Positions 1 to 8,399 of a DNA stretch of 64,000 nucleotides are shown one piece after another. The position numbers and the translations under genes are program-made. The DNA comes from Granulicella aggregans (GTDB lineage: Bacteria; Acidobacteriota; Terriglobia; Terriglobales; Acidobacteriaceae): assembly GCF_014203275.1 (NCBI RefSeq), contig NZ_JACHIP010000007.1:124001-188000 (forward strand). The letters are read 5' to 3'. Under the pieces are notes generated by a model that saw only the letters and a list, made by a program, of their open reading frames with translations, made no database searches and had not been told where the DNA came from. Numbering within the stretch: position 1 is the first letter of the stretch; each line of letters starts with the position of its first letter.

Positions 1-1
1 C

Positions 2-538
2 AACCATCTTTCAAGCCTTCGCGCCAGTTACTCCGAACACTACACCGGCATGGGCATGGACCGGACCGAAACCGGGACGCTGCTCCTGAAGAAACCCGGC
101 CGCATGCGCTGGAACTACAACACGCCAGCCGGCAAGGTCTTCCTTCTGGATGGCAAGTTCGGCTGGTTCTACACGCCTGGCGATAACCAGGCCACCCGCA
201 TTCCCGCGAAAAAGCTCGACGACCTGCGCTCCCCGTTGCGTTTCCTCCTGGGCCACACCCAGCTTGCCAAGGAACTCGACCAGATAACCGTCGCACCGGA
301 TGGCTCCAACTTCCGCATCGCCGGGATTCCCAAAGGCATGACGCAGCGTGTCAAATCGCTCGCGCTCACCGTGACCGCTGCTGGCGCGATCCAGACGATG
401 CGACTGGAAGAGATCGATGGCGCAGTAACGGAATTCGCATTCTCGGGCATGCAGGAGAACATTCCCGTTCGCGACTCCGACTTCACCTTCGCCCCTCCAG
501 CCGGAGTCGCGATCGTCGACGGCATTGCCCCAATCTAG
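2..538 (+). CDS. LolA-like outer-membrane lipoprotein carrier protein (5' partial)
   Basis: The frame is open from base 2, so the start codon and signal peptide lie before the window. The visible 178 residues include the LolA core pattern: TGTLLLKKPGRMRW, then a hydrophobic strand VFLLDGKFGWFYTP, then a segment around SPLRFLLG. LolA is a periplasmic chaperone that carries lipoproteins from the LolCDE complex to LolB on the outer membrane; this is family knowledge. The gene converges with the next one, with only 3 bases between them. Family assignment is fairly secure, but the N-terminus is unseen. Confidence 0.8.
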   Translation, partial: NHLSSLRASYSEHYTGMGMDRTETGTLLLKKPGRMRWNYNTPAGKVFLLDGKFGWFYTPGDNQATRIPAKKLDDLRSPLRFLLGHTQLAKELDQITVAPDGSNFRIAGIPKGMTQRVKSLALTVTAAGAIQTMRLEEIDGAVTEFAFSGMQENIPVRDSDFTFAPPAGVAIVDGIAPI

Positions 539-541
539 TCG

Positions 542-1051
542 CTAGACCAGCACCTTCCCCGACTCACCCACATCCACCTTTCCGCCAGTTGCCGCCGCAG
601 CCAGATACTTCATACCGCGCACAATCCGGCTCGATGAAGCCTCCCAGTACTCAGCCTCGGTAACATCCACCCGCAGCACGCGAATGCTGGGATCGTCCTC
701 GCCCTCTGGAAACCAAGCCTTGTACATCGGGTTCCACATCTCGTGAATCTTCGCCTTGTCCCGGCTGGTGGAAGCGAACCCTTTCACGGTTACATACTTC
801 GAATCGCCGCTGTCGGCATAGATCAGGGAGACGTGACTGTCATCGGCAATCTCGTGCAGCTTCCCCGACCCCGCCTGCGTCAGAAACCACACCGTTCCGT
901 CGAAGTGCTCGAACTTCTGCGTCGCCATTGGCCGGCTGTCGAAGCTCCCGTCCGGCGCCGCAGTCGTAAGCATGGCCATCCGGATGTCCTTGATCAGATC
1001 GCCGATCTTCTGCAGTCCCGCGTCCCCGTAAAGTTCCTGATACTCGCTCAT
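542..1051 (-). CDS. Pyridoxamine 5'-phosphate oxidase-fold general stress protein
   Basis: A 169-residue protein of the split-barrel flavin-binding PPOX-like family (general stress protein 26 type). Typical features are the early segment DIRMAMLTTAAPDG followed by SRPMATQ, VWFLT, and the later strand SKYVTVKG. Members bind FMN, FAD or F420, and their substrates are mostly unknown. The frame extends 21 residues further upstream, but the ATG at 1051 is preferred because GGAGG lies 7 bases before it. It is a cytoplasmic protein with no signal peptide. It is transcribed toward the lolA-like gene and away from the HAD phosphatase gene, so it is probably monocistronic. Confidence 0.8.
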   Translation of the reverse strand: MSEYQELYGDAGLQKIGDLIKDIRMAMLTTAAPDGSFDSRPMATQKFEHFDGTVWFLTQAGSGKLHEIADDSHVSLIYADSGDSKYVTVKGFASTSRDKAKIHEMWNPMYKAWFPEGEDDPSIRVLRVDVTEAEYWEASSSRIVRGMKYLAAAATGGKVDVGESGKVLV

Positions 1052-1187
1052 AGCAAATCCTCCAGGCACTACGATGCGCTTCGCCGCGAGAATGTCTCTC
1101 CACCGTCCTTTCACAAGAGCAGCGTAAAATTTATCTATTCAGCAAAAAAAAGCAGCGTGTAGCGACACGCGGAAGAGATGACCAAAT

Positions 1188-1919
1188 TTGAGCACCGCCA
1201 TCAATAGGCCCCCGTTTTCAACCCTATCCACGGAAGAGTTCCACGCAGCCGTCCATGAACTGAACCCCGCCATCGCGGTCTTCGATTGCGACGGGACCTT
1301 GTGGTCGGGCGACGCTGGCTCGACCTTCATGCACTGGACGATCGAAACCGGCCTGCTTTCGCGCGATGCTACGGATTGGCTCGACGCTCGCTACCGCGGA
1401 TACGCGCGCGGCGAGGTCTCTGAGGTCGCCATCTGTGGCGAGATGGTGCAGGTCTACCACGGGCTCGCCGAATCGGAGCTGCGCCAGTCCGCAGCCCGCT
1501 TCTTCACTGAAAAGATCGAGCGCAACATCTTCCCGGAGATGCTCGCCCTGGTAACCGAACTCCAGCAGCGAGGCACCGAGATCTGGGCGGTAAGTTCAAC
1601 CAACGATTGGGTGATCGAGGAGGGAGTGAAGCGATTCAGCATCCCGGCAAACCGCGTGCTCTCTGCCCGGGTCGCTATCGAGAACGGCATCGTAACCGAC
1701 CGGTTGCTGGATGTGCCGACCGACGAGGGGAAGGTCCGCGCGCTGCTCGCTGCCGGGGTCGTTACACCCGACGCGGTCTTCGGCAACTCCGTCCACGATG
1801 CGGCCATGCTGGCCATCGCTCGCCGCGCGTTCCCGGTCAATCCAACCGCTGCGTTGGTCGAACGCAGCACGATGGAAGGCTGGCCCGTCTATCTCCCGGT
1901 CTCGATACGCCGCCCCTGA
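1188..1919 (+). CDS. HAD-superfamily phosphatase (SerB-like, subclass IB)
   Basis: A 243-residue haloacid-dehalogenase hydrolase. Motif I is VFDCDGTLW (residues about 31-39, with the nucleophile Asp33 and acid/base Asp35). Motif II is the Ser in WAVSSTNDW, and the motif IV region is FGNSVHDAAML, where the first Asp of the usual GDxxxD is Asn. The helical cap between motifs I and II resembles phosphoserine-phosphatase-like enzymes. It probably dephosphorylates a small metabolite; the substrate cannot be told. The start used is TTG at 1188, with GGAAGAG about 11 bases upstream; a nearby ATG at 1178 is out of frame. Confidence 0.78.
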   Translation: MSTAINRPPFSTLSTEEFHAAVHELNPAIAVFDCDGTLWSGDAGSTFMHWTIETGLLSRDATDWLDARYRGYARGEVSEVAICGEMVQVYHGLAESELRQSAARFFTEKIERNIFPEMLALVTELQQRGTEIWAVSSTNDWVIEEGVKRFSIPANRVLSARVAIENGIVTDRLLDVPTDEGKVRALLAAGVVTPDAVFGNSVHDAAMLAIARRAFPVNPTAALVERSTMEGWPVYLPVSIRRP

Positions 1920-2018
1920 ATCGAACTTTTCAGCATAGTGCCTACTTTGGGCCCATACCCCATTCGGCAAGCCGATAAGTCCAATCTTTACTTCACAGCG
2001 TCTAAACTCTAGACAGTT

Positions 2019-2498
2019 GTGAAAGAGCCGATACGCAAACTCGACCGCAGCACCGATTCGGGAACCCCGAAGCCGATGCGTCTGGTCGTAGCGGGGCTGA
2101 TCCTCCGCCATGCCGACTCCGCGGAGTCCGGCACCGGAACGACCGAAGTCCTTATCTGTCAACGCAAACCGGACCAACCCATGAGCCTGAAGTGGGAGTT
2201 TCCCGGCGGCAAGATCGAGCCCGGCGAAACCGCCGAAGAGGCTCTCGCGCGCGAGCTTGACGAGGAGTTGGGCATCAGCGCGACCATCGGCCGACGCATC
2301 GCCCAGATCCGCCACAAGTATCGCAACGGCGGCGCAATCGACCTGCAGTTCTTCGTAGTCGACCAATTTGGCGGCGCACTCGAAAACCGTATCTTCAACG
2401 ACATGCGCTGGTCCCCGCTCACTGCCCTTCCCGAATACGACTTCCTCGCCGCCGACCTCGGCCTGATCCGCGACCTCTCCGAAGGCCGCCTGCTCTAA
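2019..2498 (+). CDS. Nudix hydrolase, MutT/8-oxo-dGTP diphosphatase-like
   Basis: A protein of 159 residues with a perfect Nudix box at residues 64-86: G then five residues, E70, seven residues, and the REL-DEELGI core that binds the catalytic Mg. The context LKWEFPGGKIEPGE is typical of MutT-type sanitising enzymes that hydrolyse oxidised dGTP, though other nucleoside diphosphate derivatives are possible. The first 19 residues are low in similarity to the fold. The GTG at 2019 has no clear Shine-Dalgarno, so ATG 2076 (MRLVVAGL) is a good alternative start. TAAACT lies 10 bases before the GTG. Confidence 0.82.
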   Translation: MKEPIRKLDRSTDSGTPKPMRLVVAGLILRHADSAESGTGTTEVLICQRKPDQPMSLKWEFPGGKIEPGETAEEALARELDEELGISATIGRRIAQIRHKYRNGGAIDLQFFVVDQFGGALENRIFNDMRWSPLTALPEYDFLAADLGLIRDLSEGRLL

Positions 2499-2509
2499 CC
2501 CATCTGGCC

Positions 2510-2541
2510 TGTCATCCTTCGACGAAAGTCGGAGGATCTGC
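2510..2541. repeat. Palindromic intergenic repeat, family 1 (copy A)
   Basis: A near-perfect hairpin: ATCCTTCGAC, loop GAAA, GTCGGAGGAT (10-bp stem with one T-G pair). It is introduced by TGTC and followed by CTGC, matching the TGTCATyCTGAGcg..aAGGATCTGC style of short repeats seen elsewhere in this window (near 8070, 16508 and 45661). It sits just after the Nudix gene, so it could also help end that transcript. Confidence 0.55.
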
Positions 2542-2617
2542 CGTCCTTCCACCAGCCCACGACGTGTCTGCGGTCAGGTAGAATCCGGGGGTGGGTCATG
2601 ATTGGAACCGCGCTCGT

Positions 2618-2675
2618 AGAATCAATATCTTGGCAATCGTTGTATACCACCAACCTACTTAGAATCAATATTTTG
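2618..2675 (+). promoter_or_regulatory. Pair of 15-bp direct repeats upstream of aroA
   Basis: AGAATCAATATCTTG at 2618-2632 is repeated as AGAATCAATATTTTG at 2661-2675, one mismatch in 15, with starts 43 bp apart (about four helical turns). It lies 56-113 bases before the aroA start in a locally AT-rich stretch. Such phased direct repeats can be operator half-sites or a duplicated promoter element. No regulator is identified, and chance cannot be excluded. Confidence 0.3.
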
Positions 2676-2730
2676 CACAAATAAGGCGGAGGGGTAGGCC
2701 CCCCGCGAAAGAAAGCGATTCCAGACCGAA

Positions 2731-4029
2731 ATGTCGATTGAAGTAGTCCGTCCCGCCCGCACCCTGCAAGGCTCCCTAACCGTTCCCGGCGACAAGTCGA
2801 TCTCCCACCGCTATGCGATGCTCGCTGGCCTGGCCGAGGGAACGACGCGCCTCTCGAACTTCTCCACGGGTGCGGACCCGGCCAGTTCCCTCGCCTGCAT
2901 GGAAGCGCTCGGAGCGACGGTAGAGACCACCGGCGAAGGCCCAACGCGCGTGATCGAAGTGACCGGAACAGCGGGCAAGTTTATCCAGCCGACGCAGCCG
3001 CTGGACTGCGGCAACTCCGGCTCGACCATGCGCATGCTCTCCGGTCTGATCGCCCCCCATCCGCACACTTTCACCCTCATCGGCGACCACTCGCTGACGC
3101 TCCGCCCCATGGAGCGCATCCGCAAGCCGCTCTCACAGATGGGTGTGAAGATGGACCTCATTGAAGGCCATGCGCCGATCACCATCCACGGCGGTCCACT
3201 CCAGGCGATCGACTTTGACACACCTATTCCCTCAGCGCAGGTAAAAACCGCCGTCCTCTTCGCCGGTCTTCAGGCCACCGGCACCACCAGCCTGTCCGAG
3301 TCCGTCCGCACCCGCGACCACTCCGAGCACGCACTCCGCGCCTTCGGTGCGACGCTCACCCGCTCTGGCGACAAGCTCTCCATCCCCGGCGGCCAGACTC
3401 TTAAGGCCATCGACGCCACCGTCCCCGGCGACCTCTCCTCCGCCGCCTTCTTCCTCTGCGCCGCGCTGCTCTTCCCGGACTCGAACCTCATTCTCGACTC
3501 GCTCGGCATGAACCCCACCCGCACCGCTCTGCTCGATGTCCTGGCTACGCTCGGAGCAAAGTTCAAGGTACTGACTGTCGAAGAGCACCACGGCGAGATG
3601 ATCGGGACCATCCAGGTCAACGTCGCCCCCGGCGGCCTGAAGGGTGCCGACATAACCGGCCCTCTCTCCGCCATGATCATCGACGAGCTTCCCGTTCTGG
3701 CTGCCATTGCCCCGTACACCCGCGACGGCATCCGCATCCGCGACGCTAAGGAGTTGCGCGTGAAAGAGTCCGACCGCATCGCTCTGGTCGCGAAAAATCT
3801 CACAGCCATGGGAGCGAAGTTCACGGAGTTCGAGGACGGCCTGGACATCCCCGGCGGTCAGACATTGCACGGCGCCCAGATCGACTCCGGCACAGACCAT
3901 CGCATCGCGATGGCGTTTTCGATCGCTGCTCTGCGGGCCGAAGGCGAGACCGAGATCCACGGAGCCGAGGCTGCGGCAATCTCCTTCCCGGAGTTCTTCA
4001 CCAACCTGCGCGAGCTCTGCCCCGCCTAG
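2731..4029 (+). CDS. aroA: 3-phosphoshikimate 1-carboxyvinyltransferase (EPSP synthase), class II
   Basis: A 432-residue enzyme of the shikimate pathway that joins shikimate 3-phosphate and phosphoenolpyruvate to give EPSP, the precursor of chorismate. Visible motifs are PGDKSISHR (19-27), CGNSGSTMRM (93-102), RPMERIRKPL (125-134), SAQVK (168-172), RDHSE (195-199) and NPTR (261-264). The last three plus GDKS are the diagnostic set of class II EPSP synthases (Bacillus/CP4 type), which tend to be less sensitive to glyphosate than class I. Length is normal. It converges with the GT9 gene with no intergenic bases. Paired direct repeats lie upstream. Confidence 0.96.
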   Translation: MSIEVVRPARTLQGSLTVPGDKSISHRYAMLAGLAEGTTRLSNFSTGADPASSLACMEALGATVETTGEGPTRVIEVTGTAGKFIQPTQPLDCGNSGSTMRMLSGLIAPHPHTFTLIGDHSLTLRPMERIRKPLSQMGVKMDLIEGHAPITIHGGPLQAIDFDTPIPSAQVKTAVLFAGLQATGTTSLSESVRTRDHSEHALRAFGATLTRSGDKLSIPGGQTLKAIDATVPGDLSSAAFFLCAALLFPDSNLILDSLGMNPTRTALLDVLATLGAKFKVLTVEEHHGEMIGTIQVNVAPGGLKGADITGPLSAMIIDELPVLAAIAPYTRDGIRIRDAKELRVKESDRIALVAKNLTAMGAKFTEFEDGLDIPGGQTLHGAQIDSGTDHRIAMAFSIAALRAEGETEIHGAEAAAISFPEFFTNLRELCPA

Positions 4030-5211
4030 TTATTCGGGAGATAGCGTTGGCAGATGATCGATGTGCGATAACGATCGATCGACACGCTCTGCGCGCTGCG
4101 CCCAGCTCGCAGGATAGTTTGCGATGAGATAACTGAGCGCGCGGATGACATCCTTGGCTTCTATCTCGTCCAGCTGATATCCCTTCGGAATCATCTCGCG
4201 GTCCTCGCCTCGAAGTATGCGGACATGCGGCAAGCCGAGCGGCATCCACTCAATCGCCTTCTGCCACGAGGTCGCCAGCACCACCATGGGCACGCCTGCC
4301 GCGCGGGCAACATGCATCGTGCCCGTGTCGAGCGAGACGACGTAGTCGCTCATGGCGAGCAGCGCGGCAAGCTGAGTCACGGAAGTCCGCCCCGCCAGCG
4401 AAACCCCAATCTCATCTGCGGCAAGCCGTATCTCTTCGATCGGCTTCGCGTCGGTCGCGGTTCCGACATAGACAACCGAGCAACCCAGCTCATGGCGTGC
4501 ATGATGGATTACCTGGACCAATCGGTCCCGATGCCATCCCGTACGCTGGCCGCCGCTCGTCTGGGTGACCATGACCAGCAGAGGACGTCCCTGAGGATTA
4601 ACCTCTCGCACGAGCTTCTCCGCGTAGGCAACGTCTGAGGAGGAGAAAGGGACGCGCGGCTCGCGGCTTGGACTCTCAAGTTTCAGCAGTCCAACCAGCC
4701 GAAGGTTGTTCGCGATCAGGCTCGCTTCTCGATCGAGGATCAGGGGCCGGTGATAGAGCGCCGGAGTCTGGGTAAAGCCTGCTCGCCAGCCTCCGGTTGC
4801 CAGCATCCCCATCAGGCCAATCCGCGTCCGCTGGTCGGAGGCACCAGTCAAGATGCAATCGGGCCGGATGCCCAACCTCGCCAGCTCCAACGAAAGCGCC
4901 TTGGCCGCCGGACGGAGTCCATGCAGCGGGTCTGGCGTCTCGATCAAGTGGTCGATGGCGGCGTTATGCCGAAGCAGTTGCAGTCCTAGTCCGCGCGTAG
5001 CGACCGTGATGACCGCATGCGGCTTCTCTGCCCGAATTGCGTCGTAGACCGGCGTGAGGTGCACGCAGCATCCCAGCGGAAGCATATATTCGAGGATCAG
5101 AATCGATCGCGCTTCTTCAATAGGAGTACGCAAGCTCGAAGACCTGACGAAGCGTTCTATCGCCATCGCCGGCGCGAGCGCCATGCCTGTGATCACTTGC
5201 TTGAGAGACAT
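4030..5211 (-). CDS. Glycosyltransferase family 9 (heptosyltransferase-like)
   Basis: A protein of 393 residues. The C-terminal half carries the GT9 signature: LAGRTSVTQLAALLAMSDYV, then SLDTGTMHVARAAGVPMVVL, which forms the ADP-sugar-binding site in WaaC/WaaF-type enzymes. The N-terminal half has the Rossmann start SILILEYMLPLGCCVHLTPVYDAI. GT9 enzymes add heptose or related sugars to the lipopolysaccharide core at the inner membrane. The acceptor and sugar cannot be inferred, and no other LPS gene is adjacent. The neighbour upstream in the same orientation is the bifunctional nuclease gene, 29 bases away, so co-transcription with miaB is possible. Confidence 0.85.
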   Translation of the reverse strand: MSLKQVITGMALAPAMAIERFVRSSSLRTPIEEARSILILEYMLPLGCCVHLTPVYDAIRAEKPHAVITVATRGLGLQLLRHNAAIDHLIETPDPLHGLRPAAKALSLELARLGIRPDCILTGASDQRTRIGLMGMLATGGWRAGFTQTPALYHRPLILDREASLIANNLRLVGLLKLESPSREPRVPFSSSDVAYAEKLVREVNPQGRPLLVMVTQTSGGQRTGWHRDRLVQVIHHARHELGCSVVYVGTATDAKPIEEIRLAADEIGVSLAGRTSVTQLAALLAMSDYVVSLDTGTMHVARAAGVPMVVLATSWQKAIEWMPLGLPHVRILRGEDREMIPKGYQLDEIEAKDVIRALSYLIANYPASWAQRAERVDRSLSHIDHLPTLSPE

Positions 5212-5240
5212 TGCCGCTACACCCCGTACGGTAGTTCCAG

Positions 5241-5777
5241 CTACATCTTGTAGCGGCCCATCTCGTCGTCGTTCAGATTTTCAAGCCACTTGCGGAGCTC
5301 GTCCGGATTGATGTTCTGCGTGCCATTCGCTGCCACTCGAGAGCTGGCGAGAACGTCGCGATTTACGTAGATGGGGCAGTCCCATCGCAGCGCCAGCGCG
5401 ATCGCGTCCGATGGCCGCGCGTCGACGGCCACGATCTCGCCCTGCTGCTCCATCCAGATGAGAGCGTAGAAAGTGTCGTCGCGAAGCTCCGAGACGACCA
5501 CCTTCGTAACCCTGGCGTTCAAGCCGCGAGTCAGGTCGCGCAATAGATCGTGAGTCATCGGGCGCGGCGTCGCCGTCTTCTCCAGTTCGATGGCAATCGC
5601 ATTCGCTTCGAAGATGCCAACCCAAATGGGCAGCACCATCTCGCTCTCCACGTCCTTCAGAATGACGATGGGCATGTTGGTGATGGGGTCCATCATCAGG
5701 CCGCGAATCTGCACTTCGATCTCCGTCGGCACCTCAAGCGCCGACTTCGCCGCGACAGATTTGGCCTCATGCTTCAT
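5241..5777 (-). CDS. Bifunctional nuclease family protein (DUF151/BFN)
   Basis: A protein of 178 residues with the DUF151 pattern: EVQIRGLMMDPITNMPIVIL, LPIWVGIFEANAIAIEL, then RPMTHDLL, and VDARPSDAIALALR near the C-terminal part. Family members have been described as DNases/RNases in plants and are frequent single-domain proteins in Acidobacteriota, Actinobacteria and Thermotogae, but the bacterial role is poorly known. The start overlaps the miaB stop by one base (TGATG), indicating translational coupling. The last 25 residues after the domain are polar and variable. Confidence 0.85.
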   Translation of the reverse strand: MKHEAKSVAAKSALEVPTEIEVQIRGLMMDPITNMPIVILKDVESEMVLPIWVGIFEANAIAIELEKTATPRPMTHDLLRDLTRGLNARVTKVVVSELRDDTFYALIWMEQQGEIVAVDARPSDAIALALRWDCPIYVNRDVLASSRVAANGTQNINPDELRKWLENLNDDEMGRYKM

Positions 5778-7090
5778 CAGGCAGCCTCGCCGACGAGGCT
5801 GTTCGGGAAGGTCTGCGTGATGCGCACGTTCACATAGCTGCCCGGCGCTGGAAGGATCGGCTGCGTCGTCGTAAAGTTCACAGTCTTGTTCTGCGAGCTG
5901 CGCCCAATGACCTGTCCGCGTTGACGATTGTGGCCTTCCACCATCACCTCCATCGTCTGGCCCAGGTGGCGCTCGTAGCTGATGCGCTGTAGATCGCGCT
6001 GAATGTCATTGAGCCGCTTCAGGCGGTCGATCTTGAGCTCTTCGTAGATAGAGTCCGCCATGGTGATGGCCGGCGTGTTCGGCCGGGGCGAGTACTTGAA
6101 GGCGTAGATCGCGTCGTAGCCAACCTCGCCGAGCAGCGTCGCCGTCTGCTCGAAGTCTTCCTCGGTCTCGCCGGGAAAGCCGACGATGATGTCCGAGGTC
6201 ATGCTGATCTCGCGCTTCGCCGCCTTGATCCAGGCGATGCGTTCGAGGTACCAGTCGCGGGTGTACTCGCGGGCCATCGCTTTCAGGACATCGCTGGAGC
6301 CACTCTGCACGGGAAGGTGGACGTGGTCGCAGAGCGTCGGTACCGCATCGAGCACCTCGACGATGTCACGGGTGAAATGGCGCGGGTGCGAGGTGGTGAA
6401 GCGCACGCGGCGGATGCCGGGAACGGTTCCAACAGCTTCGAGCAACTCGGCAAAGGATTTCTTTCCCGACGGATCAGCGTAAGAGTTCACGTTCTGGCCG
6501 AGGAGTTGAATCTCGGTGTAGCCGGAGTCGGCGATGCGACGGGCTTCGGCGAGGACGGAGTCCGCTGTGCGCGACCGCTCCTTGCCGCGCGTGTAGGGGA
6601 CGACGCAGTAGGCGCAGAACTTGTCGCAGCCTTCGATGATGGTGATGTAGCCGCGGTGCGGATTGGTGCGCGAGGTGAACTCGGTCTCGAAGGTCTCGTT
6701 GGTCTGGCGGTCGTCGAGGCCGGTGATGCGCGTCTCGCCGGCTTCGAGGCGTGCGAGCATCTCGGGGAGGTTGCGATAGGAGGCCGAACCCGAGACGATC
6801 GAGACGTAGGGTGCCTTCTCGAAGATCTTTTCGCCCTCCTGCTGGGCGACGCAGCCGATGACGGCGAACCTCTTGCCTTCGCCCTGCATCTTTTTGTACT
6901 CGTTCAGGCGGTGGAAGACCTTTTGTTCGGCTTTGTCGCGGATGGAACAGGTGTTGTAGAGGATCAGGCCGGCCTCGGCCTCGTCCTGAACCTGGGCGTA
7001 GCCTTCGTGCTCCAGGGTGCCGATGACTTTTTCGGAGTCATGGGCGTTCATCTGGCAGCCGAAGGTTTCGATGTAGAAGGTTTTGCTCAC
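5777..7090 (-). CDS. miaB: tRNA-2-methylthio-N6-dimethylallyladenosine synthase (MiaB)
   Basis: A radical-SAM methylthiotransferase of 437 residues that modifies A37 of tRNAs reading UNN codons. The N-terminal UPF0004 domain supplies Cys12, Cys48 and Cys80 for the auxiliary 4Fe-4S cluster. The radical-SAM cluster is Cys155, Cys159, Cys162 in GCDKFCAYC. A C-terminal TRAM domain (about 370-437) includes GQVIGRSSQNKTVNF. All six cluster cysteines are present. The start is GTG at 7090; a TATACT -10-like box at 7097-7102 lies only 6 bases upstream, suggesting a leaderless or near-leaderless message. It is followed with a 1-base overlap by the BFN gene. Confidence 0.95.
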   Translation of the reverse strand: MSKTFYIETFGCQMNAHDSEKVIGTLEHEGYAQVQDEAEAGLILYNTCSIRDKAEQKVFHRLNEYKKMQGEGKRFAVIGCVAQQEGEKIFEKAPYVSIVSGSASYRNLPEMLARLEAGETRITGLDDRQTNETFETEFTSRTNPHRGYITIIEGCDKFCAYCVVPYTRGKERSRTADSVLAEARRIADSGYTEIQLLGQNVNSYADPSGKKSFAELLEAVGTVPGIRRVRFTTSHPRHFTRDIVEVLDAVPTLCDHVHLPVQSGSSDVLKAMAREYTRDWYLERIAWIKAAKREISMTSDIIVGFPGETEEDFEQTATLLGEVGYDAIYAFKYSPRPNTPAITMADSIYEELKIDRLKRLNDIQRDLQRISYERHLGQTMEVMVEGHNRQRGQVIGRSSQNKTVNFTTTQPILPAPGSYVNVRITQTFPNSLVGEAA

Positions 7091-7171
7091 AGGGTAAGTA
7101 TATCGCCCGATGGAGTTCGCCCGGGCTTGAGAACTTGTATCCCACTCTTGTCGAGTACCGCGAATCGTTCC

Positions 7172-7690
7172 TTAGTTACTCTTCACGAGTTCTAAGTCAA
7201 GAATATCGATCCGCTTTCCGTCTGGAGGGTCACCCCAAGACCTCCAATGCCAGTGTTTTGAAGCCGGTTCCCAAGTAAATTGCTCGGTGACAGTCTCTTG
7301 AGGTAGTTTGTAGACGAACGATAGTTGATCGCCATTCACCTGACTGTAGCCGAGGACCGAACTCTCTTCCGAGCCAAAGTTCTTCAATAAGTGCGAGATA
7401 TATCGACCCTCTTTATAGTCATAGCGAAAGTAGTAGATGGCTTCGAAGGGCCTGCCTATGCCGAAGATGTTTTCGGCGCTTTTTTCTGTCAACCGCAGGA
7501 ATTGATGGCTGAGCACCCATTCGCCGTGCATCTTCCATGTGTAGGGATGTTCGTGTGCAATCCCCTTCGCGTTCCAATCGCCGACGAGTTGGTCGAGTAT
7601 CCGATCTTGAGGCCAGACAGGGGTGCTCTCCTGGCTGGTCGCGCCAGCGGAAGCAAGCAACAAACTCAAGATGGCTATCAGGTTTTTCAT
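7172..7690 (-). CDS. Small secreted protein of unknown function
   Basis: A protein of 172 residues beginning MKNLIAILSLLLASAGATSQ, a clear Sec signal peptide. The mature part (LDQLVGDWNAKGIAHEHPYTW, later YKEGRYISHLL and FTWEPASKHWHWRSW) recalls the DUF1579/lipocalin-like beta-barrel proteins, which start with a G.W pattern, but I would not assign a function. The ATG at 7690 has GAGG six bases upstream, and the TTG four codons earlier is less likely. It is a single gene between miaB and the tRNA-Glu genes. Confidence 0.65.
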   Translation of the reverse strand: MKNLIAILSLLLASAGATSQESTPVWPQDRILDQLVGDWNAKGIAHEHPYTWKMHGEWVLSHQFLRLTEKSAENIFGIGRPFEAIYYFRYDYKEGRYISHLLKNFGSEESSVLGYSQVNGDQLSFVYKLPQETVTEQFTWEPASKHWHWRSWGDPPDGKRIDILDLELVKSN

Positions 7691-7766
7691 AGACCGCCTC
7701 AAAGCGAAGCGCTGGAAGCGAGATCGTACGCCATAACGCTGGAGTTTGCTCGATATATTGATTTTT

Positions 7767-7843
7767 TGGTAGCGCCACCGGGGCTCGAACCCGGACTCTC
7801 AGCCTTGAAAGGGCCGCGTGTTAACCAGTTACACCATGGCGCC
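7767..7843 (-). tRNA. tRNA-Glu (anticodon UUC)
   Basis: A 77-base cloverleaf on the minus strand. The acceptor stem is GGCGCCA paired with TGGCGCT, the anticodon loop is CTTTCAA (TTC), the T arm is GGGTTCGAGCCCC, and the 3' CCA is encoded. It lies 57 bases downstream of the second tRNA-Glu and differs from it mainly in the acceptor and anticodon stems. Confidence 0.93.
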
Positions 7844-7900
7844 AAATTGCTTCGGCATTGCTTTGAACTCGCATCTTCAAATCTAGAGGGGATCAGGATT

Positions 7901-7977
<77 letters not shown>

Positions 7978-8069
7978 AAACAGAAGAAACATCTCTTCGC
8001 CGCGATTCTCTAAGTATATCAGGGAATTGGCTTGTGCAGAAGAGGTTGAGGTCGTTGCAAAAGACAAAT

Positions 8070-8100
8070 GCGGGGATTCTTCGCTTCACTCAGAATGACG
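8070..8100 (-). repeat. Palindromic intergenic repeat, family 1 (copy B)
   Basis: Read on the minus strand this is GTCATTCTGAGTGAAGCGAA followed by GAATCCCCGC. It matches copy C at 16508 (CATTCTGAGCGCAGCGAAAAATCCCCG) almost base for base. It lies between the tRNA-Glu genes and the DUF507 pair, with no coding potential. Confidence 0.6.
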
Positions 8101-8123
8101 CCCTAGTACGCTTGAAGTCGACC

Positions 8124-8399
8124 CTAAAGGCCGAGTTTCTTGACCTCGTCGTTGTAGTACTTGCGATAGAGGATGTCCCATTCCTGCGAGCCTTCGACGA
8201 TGATCTTGCGCTGCGAGGAGATCTTCATCCGAGCAGCCGCGTCGATCTTGGTCTCTTCCATCAGCAGCTTTTCGAGCGCCTTGCGGGCCTCCTGCCGGAT
8301 GGTGTTGCGGTCTTCGAGAAAGTCGCACTCGGGGATCTCGGCAAGCGAGTCGGCGACCGTGTGAGCGAGCTTATTGAGCTTGTCGCGGGAGATTCTCAT
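8124..8399 (-). CDS. DUF507 family protein (downstream paralogue)
   Basis: A protein of 91 residues of the DUF507 family, a small helical protein of unknown function found mainly in Acidobacteriota, Deltaproteobacteria and Aquificae. The motif pattern is MRISRDKLNKLAHTVADSL at the start and SQEWDILYRKYYNDEVKKLG at the end. It is translationally coupled to the upstream paralogue by an ATGA overlap (8396-8399). Charged, mostly alpha-helical, with no signal peptide, it probably forms a cytoplasmic complex with its partner (inference). Confidence 0.8.
   Translation of the reverse strand: MRISRDKLNKLAHTVADSLAEIPECDFLEDRNTIRQEARKALEKLLMEETKIDAAARMKISSQRKIIVEGSQEWDILYRKYYNDEVKKLGL

Noticed and set aside
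1596..2552. 318-codon minus-strand frame covering the HAD and Nudix genes
   Set aside because: It spans two well-supported plus-strand genes and has a shadow-type composition.
6317..7195. 292-codon plus-strand frame within miaB
   Set aside because: Antisense to miaB; composition is Gly/Val/Asp-rich shadow.
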